From contig JAEMBT020000004.1 of assembly GCA_018873245.2 (NCBI GenBank), positions 9,006,652 to 9,070,651 of the forward strand: a stretch of 64,000 nt of DNA, given 5' to 3'. The stretch is from Archegozetes longisetosus (Eukaryota > Arthropoda > Arachnida > Sarcoptiformes > Trhypochthoniidae). Position numbers and translations under genes: made by a program. Shown here piece after piece: positions 52,071 through 63,406 of this stretch; the first letter of the stretch is position 1, and every line of letters starts with the position of its first letter. The notes beneath the pieces were generated by a model. The model was not told the origin of the DNA and did no database searches. It was given only the letters and a program-made list of their open reading frames with translations.

Positions 52071-54112
52071 AGTAGTTATTTCACCTAATTTGAGGGCGAG
52101 GAACACGAATTTGATATTGCAAAGACTTTTTTACATTTCTCCCACAGCCTAAACTTATACTTTCCCACAGTCAGACATAAATTATGAAGCGGGGTCTGTC
52201 ACAGGGAAATACAATGCTAACCCTTAGCACTATAGTAAACTCAACTAAAGCTATTACCTAACAATACCCCCTATTCCCCCTATTATTAGCACAAACCCCT
52301 ACAAGTCTCTGCCCCAACTTTGGGAGAAGCTTCCCTATAAAAGTGATAAGCAAACATGTATTAATCGTCTTTTACCTCGTATTCCTCAATAAAGTAAGTT
52401 AAAGAAATCCAAAAATTGTGTTGTGCTACGAAATTATATTGCAATAGTCATTTTACCGGAAATTCTTAGTTTCTTAGATATTCGCCTTCAAAAAATTTTG
52501 ACGCGGAAACACCTTCGTAATGCACCCCCTTATCTTTCCTCCACCCCTCAAGATATACATCGTTAGATTCAGCTCGACGAGCTGAAAAGATAGATATCAT
52601 GTTTGACCTGGTTACTTGACCTTTGACCAAGTAAATTGACCTTTCACCTTTGACCCTATAATTTGTGACTCCGCTGTCATAGCTTCATGAAATTGATATC
52701 GTTTTACTCCTCTCGTCATCCTGAGTTCAACGATGTATAATATGATCTAATTCGGGATTGTACATCAGTATTTCAACCGTCACATTAAATGCATGTGTAT
52801 CAAATAGACTATGTATAGAGAGCATATTAAGGGAGTTCATAAGAGGTCATGGCCACATTTTCGCAGTTATTTCAAGATATCACATGTTTTAATAATCTTC
52901 GAAGTTTAACCAAAGTTTTAACTAAAATACGCCAAAAAAATTTCATATTGTTGCCGAATACGGTTACCACATAGCTAGCATCGCCCAAAGGTGCCACCCA
53001 GACCTAACCTCCTTGAAAATAGTTAAACTTTGCTTTACTAAGCCCGAGGTACTAAACCGAACAAAGATGAATATAAATTCGATGGATAGAGTTGATAAAT
53101 ATGCATTTTAATAATAAAGAAATAAGTTATACAGATATTATAAATAAGAGAACAACTATAATGTTAAATGAAATTGTGTGAAAATCATAAAGAACAAATC
53201 AAACAAATAATACAGAAATGAATAGTACAATGAATAATATTCAATATTTTACTAATTTATGTTTATATTATAATAAATACAGTTAATATTATAAATAAAT
53301 TAAAATGTTTATATTTTTGACAAATCATTATTTTCAGTTCTAGATAATAATAATATTAATAACAAATATTAATTATGAATAATAAAAATATTGTTGATCT
53401 TATCAAAATTGAAGGAAAAATTGATAAACTTTACTTTGAAAGTTGTATTTCCGTAGTTGATATTTGCTAACAATTAATACACAATCTATAAAAAATGGAA
53501 TACAGGTTTGAGAGTATAACGCACATTAGAACAAATATTTCACTAAACATTAAAATATAGTGCAATAGTAGCTATTTTTCACCCCTGAGTCATCAATTAC
53601 TAATAATTTCAACTCTTATCAATATATAGCCTAAACAAATCTTAAATTAAAGATCTGATACAGATTTTAACTATTGATTTTGTGCTGCTATGGGCTATTA
53701 TCGGGGATTTCCGGGTCTACGGCAACCGAATGAGGTAATGTCATATATCGTTAAACTCAGTATGACGAGAAGGGTATTAATTTCATGAAGCTACGACAAC
53801 GGGGTCATAAGTTATAGGGTTAAAGACGAAAGGTCAATTTACTTGGTCAAAGGTCAAGTAACAAGTTCAAACATGATATCTATCTTTTCAGCTCGTCGAG
53901 CTGAATCTAACGATGTATATCTTGAGGGGTGGCAGAAAGGTAAAAGGTGCATTACGAAGGTGTTTCCGTCACATTTTTTTGAAGGCGAATATCTAAGAAA
54001 CTAAGAATTTTCGGAAAAATGACTATCAAATTCGTGTTCCTCGCCATCAAATTAGGCAAAATAACTACTTTTCAAATCAATTATCGTAGGGTGCTAAACT
54101 AAACTGTAGCCT
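52031..54112. repeat. large inverted-repeat element, ~390-bp arms
   Basis: The left arm is 52031-52758, interrupted by a 328-bp insertion; the right arm is about 53726-54112, inverted. Both arms carry a short perfect palindrome CAGCTCGACGAGCTG and reduplicated TTGACCTTTGACC-type motifs. The centre (about 52760-53725) is very AT-rich with no coding sequence. It resembles a foldback or MITE-type DNA transposon; target duplications were not identified. Confidence 0.75.
52117..52444. mobile_element. 328-bp insertion in the left arm, TA duplication
   Basis: The right arm shows the uninterrupted sequence TTTGATAGTCATT; the left arm has this insert between two TA copies (52115-52116 and 52445-52446). 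The insert starts TTGCAA and ends TTGCAA, a palindromic 6-bp terminus. Inside are C-rich tracts, a TATAAAAG at about 52335 and an AATAAAG at about 52388, which recall promoter and poly(A) signals. The class is uncertain: a short TA-duplicating DNA element, or an LTR-like fragment. Confidence 0.6.
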
Positions 54113-54117
54113 CAAAC

Positions 54118-54440
54118 TTATATATCATTGAAAAGTATTCAACAAGACGAATTCAACGATAACATGCTCAAGTATGTAGTCCATGTGAATAAAAAATAAA
54201 AATAAAAAGTAAAACAAAATAAAGTTGGGTCTTCGTCAGTGCTTTCAAGTATCATACAAAGGTCGCGAAACGACTTTTCGGGCACTTGAATTTTAGACTG
54301 GAATCTGCCATACTCAAGAAATCAGAGAACTGTCATAATATGTGCACAGCATCTTGCAGTCCTCTGGCCATTTCTGCACTCACAAACGTTAAGGGGCATT
54401 CATTTTCAAGTGCATAAAGATACTCGTTAAGAGTAAACTC
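54118..54440 (-). pseudogene. coding remnant, copy B (inverted) with extra N-terminal part
   Basis: The minus strand repeats the copy A block (SKIQVPEKSFRDLC, then ESTDEDP). Upstream of it a further protein-like frame reads NECPLTFVSAEMARGLQDAV, separated by a frame break. Two diverged copies retaining the same amino-acid block support a former protein. No family recognised. Confidence 0.4.
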
Positions 54441-54774
54441 TTGCTTTTGATATTGTACACACTATGAAACTTTCATTTATTTAATTTTTGTAACTTTACT
54501 TTAAATTCAAAATATTAGATGGAGTCAGTGAAAATTGCAATTTCATATCTCAAGGATTGTTAGAGATGTAAACATGTTTATATTATATTGTTACGTATTG
54601 TGTAAAAGAAAGTGGGTCATGAAGCCTTATTTATTTTTGACACTTTTGGCTCAGTTTTTTAGGGGGTTAAAAGTTGACGAACTTCGATCAAATATTACTA
54701 GACAAGAGCAGCGAGCTTTTATTAAGTGCAGTGTGTTACTTGGCTACCCTGCGTTTAAAGTTTATTCTGATTTA

Positions 54775-56046
54775 TTAGCGGTACCATTTAATTTCCGCGC
54801 ATAGTATAACAAAAACTAATTTTTATTTTTAAAAAAAGTTACAAAAGTTCAATCAACTATGTTATCGCCCTCTTGATCGGTTATAACTCCCCATCTTTCG
54901 ACCAAATTTTTAATGCCCTGCTCATAAAAGGACTGCGGTTTTTTACTGAAGAAGCCAGCGAAGGCCGTTCGGATACCATCGATGTTTGCGAACGATTGAC
55001 TAGAAAGGAAACTATGAAGTGAGGCAAAAAGATGGTAATCCGAAGGCGCAATATCTGGCGAGTATGGCGGATGAGGCAGCACTTCCAAACCCAGACCTCT
55101 GATCTTTTGTTGTGTCATCTTCGCTGTATGTGGGCGTGCGTTGTCTTGATGAAAGATGACTCGATTTCGGTTAATCAGCGCTCGGCGCTTAGCCACAAGT
55201 GCGTCACTCGACCGGTCTAACTGCTGACAATAGATGTCCGCCGATATGGGTTGGCCCATCTCGAGCACCTCGAAGTAGATTACTCCTTGGTAATCCCACC
55301 AGAAACTCAACAGAGCCTTTTTTGGATGAAGGCCAGCTTTCGGCGTCGGAACCGGTATCTGACCGGAGGATAGCCACTGGTTGTGACGCTTAGGATTCTC
55401 AAAGAGGACCCACTTTTCGTTACCGGTCACAACCTTCTTCAAAAACGGGTCTCTTTGGTGTCTAATGAGCAATGAATTACAGATTGTGACACGGATTGCC
55501 TTTTGTTGGGGTTCAAATCGTGAGGCACCCAAACCCCGACCCTATAGACCTTCCCGATAGCTTGAAGGTGCAATTGGACAGCCGATTAACTGACCCCGAG
55601 TCTGTCCGCCAAATCTTCGATAGTTTGATGTGGGTCCTCTTCGATCATTTGGAGAAAGACATCATTGTCTACTAAAATTGGTCGACCAGGTCTCGGGCGG
55701 TCTTTGAGACTACGATCACCGGAACGGAACCGACTAAACCATTCCTGGGATTGTCGGACACTTATCACTTGGCCGTAGGTTCCACAGATGTTATTGGCGG
55801 CTACAGTAGCATTTGATCCGCGATCGAATTCATACATTAAATAGTGTCTGACATGACACTTATCGGGATTGTAATTGGACATTATTTGGACACAATTAAA
55901 AAATTACTTTTTTGCACTAAATTGAAGTTAAATATGTGTACCTTCAATTAATAAATGGAAACGATTTTTTAAAAAAAGGTTTTCCCTCCGTGGACAACGC
56001 TACAATTGCATATATAAAATGCGCGATAATTAAATGGTACCCCTAA
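54775..56046 (-). mobile_element. younger mariner element nested in the older one
   Basis: 28-bp terminal inverted repeats at 54775-54802 and 56019-56046 share GGTACCATTTAATT and CGCGCAT and differ at three positions. The target duplication is TA (54773-54774, 56047-56048). The total of 1272 bp is the canonical mariner length. The transposase lies on the minus strand. Removing the element and one TA restores the reading frame of the older transposase. Confidence 0.95.
54849..55882 (-). pseudogene. mariner transposase, inactivated
   Basis: The frame starts with ATG at 55882 and ends at 54849, about 344 codons, the usual mariner length. The N-terminal part has the helix-turn-helix and WFSRFRSGD, then RPRPGRP; the catalytic part has HQDNARPHTA and YSPDIAPSDYHLF with 34 residues between the second and third Asp. 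Three lesions: a TAA at 55588-55586, a -1 frameshift in a run of four C's (plus 55508-55511), and replacement of the first catalytic Asp (TGDEKW in the family) by Asn in TGNEKW, codon AAC at 55421-55419. The overall sequence is well kept, so inactivation looks fairly recent. The subfamily was not determined. Confidence 0.93.
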
Positions 56047-57223
56047 TATCTAAAATTGTTAGAAGAGAAGCATATAGTCTAAGAAGGGTCTATAAATTGT
56101 ATCTAGAATTCTTTGAAGGAGAAAGTCTGAGAAGTGAAAATTACTAATATGTAGGTAGAGAGCAGACAGCGACAGACGACGTACACAAAGAAAAGATCTG
56201 TTACTAGAAGACAAAACTTGGAGTACTTTCGAATTGTCAGAAAATTTAGGTATCAGTACTAACAGTACCAGAAGACTTTTAAAGAGGTATGGACCAAAAT
56301 GATTGCCTCTAGATGGGTACCACATGATTTAACACCTGCTCAAAACAATTAAGAGTCAATATTTGTGATTGACATCTTCAAGGATATAATGCTGATAATG
56401 ATATTCTGTCAAGGATTATTGCCATTGACGAGACATGGATTAAAAGTTATGACTCAAGTGACCCTAGAGGTTCTCACCAATGGTGATTACCTGGGCAGCC
56501 ACCGTAAGTTTTGATTCGATAAAAGGTTATAAATTTAAAATAATGTTAGCGGTCTTAATATACATTGCAGACCCACCCAAGTAAGAGCAATGATGCAAGT
56601 TTGGAAGGTGATGATGATCGTGACTTTTTATGAAAATCAGGTGTTTGGTTATCGAATTTTATCGAAAAACAAATTTCAATTTTGAAATTTATATCAATTT
56701 TTTGAAAGAAGTAATAATCCTATAGATAAAAAGAAAACGGATTCATAGTCCTATCATCCTTCACGACAATGCAACACTACATAAGCATAAAGAAATTAAA
56801 GAATTCTTTAAAATACATCGGTGGGAGGAACTAAAACGCCCCCGTATAGTCCTGATCTTAACCCCAGCGACTTCGATGGCATAGCGAGAAAAAAGACGCC
56901 AAATAAAGGTAATAGATTTACTAATGAAGTTCAACTTCATGGTGCGTACTAAGTTATAAGAGAAATAAATTTACAAAACAGCGAGAAGGATAATTAAATG
57001 AAGCAAACAAAAGAAGATAAACAGAGTGAGCACCAGCGCCCACTGGTTCCTATCGAGGACCCTTTTCACTTCTCAGTCATAATAGAGTCACAATTTCGGT
57101 ATAATTTAACTAGAATATGTAGATATATAAATTATTTATTTTATCACACTTATATATATAATTATTATTTACACACTTACTTTTAAAGATATGAAATTTC
57201 AATTTTACTGATTCCATCTAATA

Positions 57224-58445
57224 AAATCTATTTGTGAGTTTTAGTTCCTTCCTCTACTAATAGATCTGAGTCTTTACAATAGATAATAATTTTTCGCATA
57301 AGGGAAGAGTCTCTACTTCCTATCTCTGATTAAGACAGTTTGTTATGAATAGTATGTTAACTTTTCATCAATCACTTGAATAACGATTGAATATTAATAT
57401 TAGTTGAATAATTGCAATTAAGTAAAGTGTGTCTTGAAACTTCATTTTCGGATGTAATACAAGGTCACATTCAGAACATTGAGCTGAGTAATTTGATGCC
57501 GCACTTAACCATTTTTTGCCCAAATAATGAATTTCTTTACAAACAAAAAGCTCGTAGTCATTTGCACAAAATATACTCTTGAAGAAATTTAAAAATAAAT
57601 TCTATGAATCTGGGTTCGACGGTATCAAAAAAGACAATCTCTCAACTTAAATTTAGGAGCGTGATCAATAAATATATTTTGCATATAGATTTCATGCTTG
57701 ATGTTTTTATCGATAAGTGAGTTTTTTGGATCTGCTGTTTGTTTCTAGAAGCATATTTTAAAGAAACACTTCTTTTGAGGTTATAAAATATCGGAAATGA
57801 CCTGAAATTGCTGGGGCCAGTGTGACACATATGGGCCAGGTTCTCTCGATACTATTTTGCTTTTGCGAACTATTCTGTTCACATTTCACATGAAATAGTG
57901 TAAGTTAGTTCAAATGATTAAATGATATTTCATTCAATTTTCTGGAATATTATTAACATTGAACATTTCATATAATCTGTTTACTGGTCCGTAGCAGTTG
58001 GTGACAGAAACATATTTTAATGCAAGTGTGAATTACAGACTATTATAGATTTCATTTTATTTCGTACTGCAACTATTCTTATGAATACTGAATAATTTTC
58101 ATATCTTTTCAATACAGAAGACTGATGAATTGAATTTCACTGTAAAAAGAAACAACCAATTAGTTCTTCTTTGTCTGTTATTAAGAGAAAAAACTTTATT
58201 GTAAATTTATAATTTTCTTATAGAAGCTTCATCTGAGTCTACTGTAGATTCACTCGAACTAATTCATAGATTTGTCATAGCAAAGTCTGTTCTCTATTCA
58301 ACAGATGCATATTCAACATATTTAATGAAAAGCAGATGTGGTTAACAAAGTAGTTTTAATCATCAAGTTGGAACGAACTGTTTGAGTGTCTCGGAATTTA
58401 CTGAATAAAGCGTTTATCAATTGATTTATAACTTCGTTCATAACA
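57224..58445. other. intergenic, 5' flank of the GMC gene
   Basis: AT-rich with no exon or repeat recognised; any promoter of the downstream gene would be here. Confidence 0.45.
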
Positions 58446-60885
58446 ATGATATTTCCGCCTTTGACCATTAAATTGATAACAGTATCGATTATTATACTAT
58501 ATAGAGAACTTGTTCATAAAAGTATTATTGAGAATCAGATAATATGGTATGACAGCTACGATTTTATAGTGATCGGCGCGGGTTCCGCAGGAGCTGTAGT
58601 GGCTATGAGGCTGACTGAGAATAAAAACACCAAAGTATTACTTCTTGAAGCTGGAGAAGCGCAGGGTGCACTAACTGATATTCCACAAGCGTTTCCATAT
58701 TTAGTGAACTCGAAATATAACTGGAAGTATAGAACAGTCCCACAACAATTCATGGGTTTGTCATATATTGATAGACGTGTGGCTCAACCGAGAGGCAAAG
58801 TGATTGGCGGCACTTCTTCTATCAATTATATGAATTATAACAGAGGAAACAAAAGAGATTTTGATAACTGGGCCGAAACTTATAATGCGACCGGTTGGAA
58901 TTATAACAAGGTGTTGCCTTATTTTATCAAATCTGAACACAATAGTGATATCAGGATTGTTAACGAGAATCCTGGATATCACGGAACTAATGGATCAGTT
59001 GGTGTATCTTCTCCTTCAAATCCAGATCCCATTCTATTGAAATATCAAAGAGTAGTCAATAGTTTAGGAATAAATACTACAGACGTAAACGGTCCACAAC
59101 AATTGGGAATAAGATTTATACAGTTGAATATAAAGGATGGCTTAAGATCTAGTACTGGAAATGCTTATATCGATCCCAATCCACACCCAATTAATTTGCA
59201 TATTTTAACACAATCTTTTGTGTTAAGAATATTGTTCAGAAACTCGAGTCAAGAAATAACTGCGTATGGAGTTGAGTTTATGAAAAACGGTCGAAAGTAT
59301 ACTGTTAGGGCGAACAATGAAGTAATCTTATGTGCAGGTAAATAAGTATTGATTATACTATCTCTTAAGTGTATATCTAGTCTTGTATAATAGATGTTCG
59401 TAGAGTGGTGGAAAAATGAGTTACTTTGATACAGTCTAGTACAGTTACTAATGAACATCTGCTTAAATTAACTGAAGAAAGCGAGAGGCGAGAAATTTGC
59501 ATATAAGTAGTGATGCATACAATAGTAGAGAATGCACGCGCTAGTACTCGACAAATTCGAGTCACTCAAGCTCGTTCTCCAAATTATGCTCGAGAATCAG
59601 CCATAACAAGGCATGAGTTCATGGGCTAAGTGTGATTCGAAAGCTTATGTATTTTCCTAAAATTGACGATATCTTCCAAAATTTTATGTTCACTAAGAAG
59701 TCAAATTCTTATTAATATACATTGATTCTATCTTACTCAAATATCAAAACATTCGTCCATTTACAATACAAATTCGATTCATAATTAAAGTTTTTCCTTA
59801 ATGCTTATAACTTGTCAGTGCCGAAAATCAAGACTAGAGATTGTTTCTATAGAATCTTCACATATGAACATATATGTATCAAAATGACTTCTCATCTTTT
59901 TTTATTTCAACATCTATTGTCCGAAACTTTACACTAGTCTTTGAGACTACATTAATATTTTTACCAAAAGGTGCCATAAGTTCTCCTCAAATACTAATGC
60001 TATCAGGAATTGGACCGAAGGATCATCTAAAAGAATTGAAGATACCTTTGATAGCAGACCTTCCGTTGGTGATAATCTGAAAGATCACCCAATTGTGACA
60101 CTTTATTCAGAATAAAAGATGAAAGTTTAGTCAATACTGCTCCCGAACTAAATATCGACCAATTATACGAACTCTATGTCAACAAATCCGGACCTTTATC
60201 TGAAAGTTCGTTTTTATTGACATATTATAGCACTAAAAATAATTCAGATAATCAATGGCCGAACACAGCCTTCTATGCACGCGTTACAAAGTTCACTACA
60301 AACTTGACTGAAGCAATCTCGCAGTATGGGTCTGACATACCTCAATGGAGAGAATATATGGCGCAGTTTTTAGGCCAAAACTGTTTAGCTTCGCAAATAT
60401 TTCTAGCTAGAGTTCGAAGTCATGGTTCCATTCGATTGTCTTCGACCGATCCTTTCGAGCATCCATTAATTGATCCTAAATATCTGTGGAATCCTCAAGA
60501 CTTAGAAGATTTAGTAGAAACAACGAAATTTGTGTTCTCTATTCTGCAAAAGAGTTCGTTTGCGGAGCAAGTGATTATTCCTTCGAAACCTATTCCCGGA
60601 TGTGATTACTGTCGCAATCAGCCGCTCTATCAATGCGATTCTTATATTCGATGCATTTATAGGCGAATTGGTACAACTTTTCACCCGATAGGCACTTGTC
60701 GAATGGGATCTATTCATAGAAATGATGTTGTGGTTAATGAGAGACTTAAAGTTAAAGGCATTTCAAGACTTCGTGTTATTGATGCTTCAATAATGCCTGA
60801 AATGATCAATGCGAATACAAACGCAGCCGCGATTATGATCGGCGAATATGGCTCTCAAATGATTAAGCAAGACTATGGTCTCTAA
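58446..60885 (+). CDS. GMC-family FAD oxidoreductase (glucose dehydrogenase-like), two frame losses
   Basis: Exons 58446-59337 and 59971-60885 with a 633-nt GT-AG intron. With one base restored at about 60064 and one at about 60107 the frame is 602 residues, the normal insect GMC length. Seen: an N-terminal hydrophobic stretch (6-19, signal or anchor); the FAD-binding GAGSAG (44-49) and LEAGE (68-71); GMC signature 1 PRGKVIGGTSSIN (115-127); signature 2 GAISSPQILMLSGIGP (298-313); the catalytic-His motif FHPIGTCRMG (His536); and the C-terminal NTNAAAIMIGE. The family oxidises alcohols or sugars with FAD, and insect members act in cuticle, ecdysteroid or defence chemistry; the substrate here is unknown. 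The only damage is the two -1 events 43 nt apart, so this is either a young pseudogene or a functional gene with assembly errors. Confidence 0.9.
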
Positions 60886-62759
60886 TTTCGAATCAACTTC
60901 TAAGAAAAAATTTAAAATGAAACCGAGATTTCCAAATCTTATACTAAAATAATTTATGCTGAAAAAATATTTCAAATTTTTCTTATAAATATTTAAACTG
61001 AATTTATTCCTCGAAAATGACCTGATCTCAAAATGCATTCATCGACTGTTAAATCTGTAGATGTGATGTAACTATAGAAATGAGAATTAAATTGACTACA
61101 CGTTGCTAGTTCTATAAACAGTTTTTATTATTTCCTTGCTATTGTTTCGAAGCATGAATGTAAGTCTCAATCATCGAACATTTAATTATCTATCGATCAT
61201 ATCAAGTACACTCATTTACATCTCTGTAAATTTGTATGTACACGTGACCAATCACAACTGAATATTAAATTTAATGTAAAATTCTTTAAAACTTATGAAA
61301 TAATTTCAAAATAAATCTATCAAGTACCTCATTTACATCCTGTACTTGTATTAGCATCCTGACCAATCACATATATCAATCACATGGCCTTCATTTGATA
61401 TTGGATCTATATTTAAGAAATAAAAAAGTCAAAAACTTTCAAATTTTTGAAAGCTTTCATTTTCAAACAATATCTTCATTATGGTTTTCTAAAAACCTAT
61501 TCAACTTATTATTTGAAAATCTATTAACTGAAATCTGAGTTCAAAACATAACGAACGGTTTGTGAATCTAATTATCAACTCATTACCATATTTATTATGA
61601 TAATTAAAATTAGAATTTAAAACATGATGCATCTTTTGCAAATCTTAAAAATCGGTTGACGTGCCCTCAGAAGCTGATTCTGGAAATGTCATGTAATAGC
61701 ATCTTTATAGGTGATGGTAAAAATACTGAGCTTCAGATGTCTGGGAGCAGTGGTCATTTGGAGTACAGAATCTCAATTAAAGAACCAAAGTAGTCGTATG
61801 AAAAGTAGTCATTTTTAGTATAGTGAAATATGAATGCAATAATCAAGTGATTGGATTTCAATAATTAATGTTTTTCGAATGATTAGTTATTAGCTAAGTT
61901 GAATGACTTTAATATGACTGACGCACAATATTGGTTTGATCATTGGCTAAACGATAATCATTTCTAATGCATGACGATCACTGATAATTGAACTGAATAG
62001 AAGCACAGTCTTTTTATCTTCTCAACTGAGGTAAAGCAGTTAAAAATATTTTGATATTTTAATCAGAGGTCGAATGAATTACTCATCGATTCAAAATTAG
62101 ATACATTGAAACGAACATTTAATAGTCAAATTGAATGTAATAGAATTAGAGCTTAAAAATGAATTAGAAATTCAATACTTTGTAACATGTCTATATACGA
62201 ATGCAAGTTCGGAACTTTAGAAAATTTTATCCTTAGCTTAAAAAAGTATTTCAAAGTTGAAAGGTAAAAGCGGAAGTAAAATATATATAGTTAACGAAAT
62301 AACTATCTTTACCTAGTTAAACTCGAATTTCTTTCGACTGGGTTAATCGATTTGAAATCGGTTTTAGGTATTTTGTAGCAGGACAATTGGAGATTTTTTA
62401 TAAGTACATATAAAGTATTTTATTTAATAAAGTAACATAGTAAATTACTATTTAATTAAAAAAATTGGATTTTAAGGAATTTTTTCGCAAAAAAAAATTT
62501 TTGTTAATTAGAAAATCTTACAATAGCATTATTGATTGACCCCGCAATAATCGGTGTTTTAAAATTTGTTCACAAATTTGAAATTTTGATCGATTTTTAA
62601 TTGAATTGAATTAAAATGGTATTCAGTGTCGTCGAATGCGAACTCAAATTTCATCAATTTATTAAGATGAGAGCCAAAAATGAGCCGAAATCGACAATAA
62701 TGAGAAAAAATGGTAAATTTTAAAAATGGTTTTGTGTTCGATTACAATTTTTCTGTTAG
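60886..62759. other. intergenic with a local direct repeat
   Basis: No exon recognised. A segment of about 53-56 nt is duplicated directly at 61200-61255 and 61318-61370. AATAAA hexamers at 61310 and near 61419 are possible 3' ends for the GMC gene but lie far (over 400 nt) from its stop. Confidence 0.45.
61200..61370. repeat. direct repeat, two ~53-bp units
   Basis: TATCAAGTAC-CTCATTTACATC...GACCAATCAC occurs twice, 118 nt apart, with a few differences. Confidence 0.65.
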
Positions 62760-62860
62760 GCATCAGTAAACCCACTTATTATGAGTGGTGTTGGATTGAC
62801 GACGAAGAGAAGGTGTTCATCACTTCCGCTCGCTCTGGAGGTCCGCATAAGACCACATAA
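62760..62860 (+). CDS. candidate terminal exon, unknown product
   Basis: A pyrimidine-rich acceptor (TTTTTCTGTTAG) is followed by a frame of 33 codons (containing YYEWCWIDDEEKVFITSARS) ending in TAA at 62858. The local G+C is far above the flanks and AATAAA lies at 63022-63027. A second frame gives a 46-codon ATG ORF (62781-62921), which is less protein-like. No upstream exon was found, so the gene is not established. Confidence 0.3.
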
Positions 62861-62895
62861 ATTGGTTCGGGTGATAGGGGCCGGTTCTTGGTGTG

Positions 62896-62914
62896 GAGAG
62901 AGAGAGAGAGAGAG
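62896..62914. repeat. (GA)n microsatellite
   Basis: Short GA run just after the candidate exon. Confidence 0.9.
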
Positions 62915-63406
62915 GAATTGAGCAATCTCTATTTTATATAAACAATCTTCGAATATGAGTATTTTTATGAACTAACAAGCCATAACTTGATGATTGTATG
63001 ACTCCAAGATTCTTATTATAGAATAAAATTTATTCTGCAGATGCAAAGACAATACAACATTGTGTACGCCTTATTTACAATCAATCACGATAATTATAAT
63101 ATAAAATAAAATACAAATAATTATATTTTAAGTATTTACAACTATAATATTAATATTACAATATAATTATGAAAATAATTGCGCATAGATATGTTCTTTA
63201 CATTTATTGGTAAAAACGGTATGCTTTTTTTCATTGCGAATGTCTTTAGGTAATGAATTTTAAAAATTCATTGAATTGTAAATGAAGTTCCTGTTCAAAA
63301 TTTTATCTGTACGAATGGCTTTTCTATTAGTAAACCATTTCTAGAATTATAGACCTTACAACAATTTCTTAAATGGTCATATACGGAAAATTTATTACAT
63401 TTAAAT

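Larger units (their letters stand above)
54670..56970 (+). pseudogene. decayed mariner D,D34D transposase, split by insertion
   Basis: Pieces in order: an N-terminal helix-turn-helix part (QEQRAFIKCSVLLGY) up to 54774, resuming in the same frame after the nested element at 56049 (REAYSLRRVYKLY); then WSTFELSENLGIS, WVPHDLTPAQ, the first catalytic Asp in IDETWI (about 56424-56441), ILHDNA (second Asp, about 56755-56772) and YSPDLNPSDF (third Asp, about 56848-56877). The spacing between second and third Asp is 34 residues, the mariner pattern. Several stops and frameshifts show it is dead. Mariner transposases cut and paste DNA at TA sites in the nucleus. Confidence 0.85.
54515..57221 (+). mobile_element. 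older mariner-type element (host of nested insertion)
   Basis: Terminal inverted repeats of 35-36 bp, starting TTAGATGGA, lie at 54515-54550 and 57187-57221, flanked by TA on each side (54513-54514, 57222-57223). Without the nested element and one TA copy it is about 1433 bp, near normal mariner size. It encodes a broken plus-strand transposase. Confidence 0.9.

Noticed and set aside
56059..56325. 88-codon minus-strand frame
   Set aside because: Antisense shadow of the decayed outer mariner transposase.
59874..60080. 68-codon frame ending at 60080 as an independent gene
   Set aside because: It contains the intron end and the second GMC signature; it is the GMC exon 2 up to the first frame loss.
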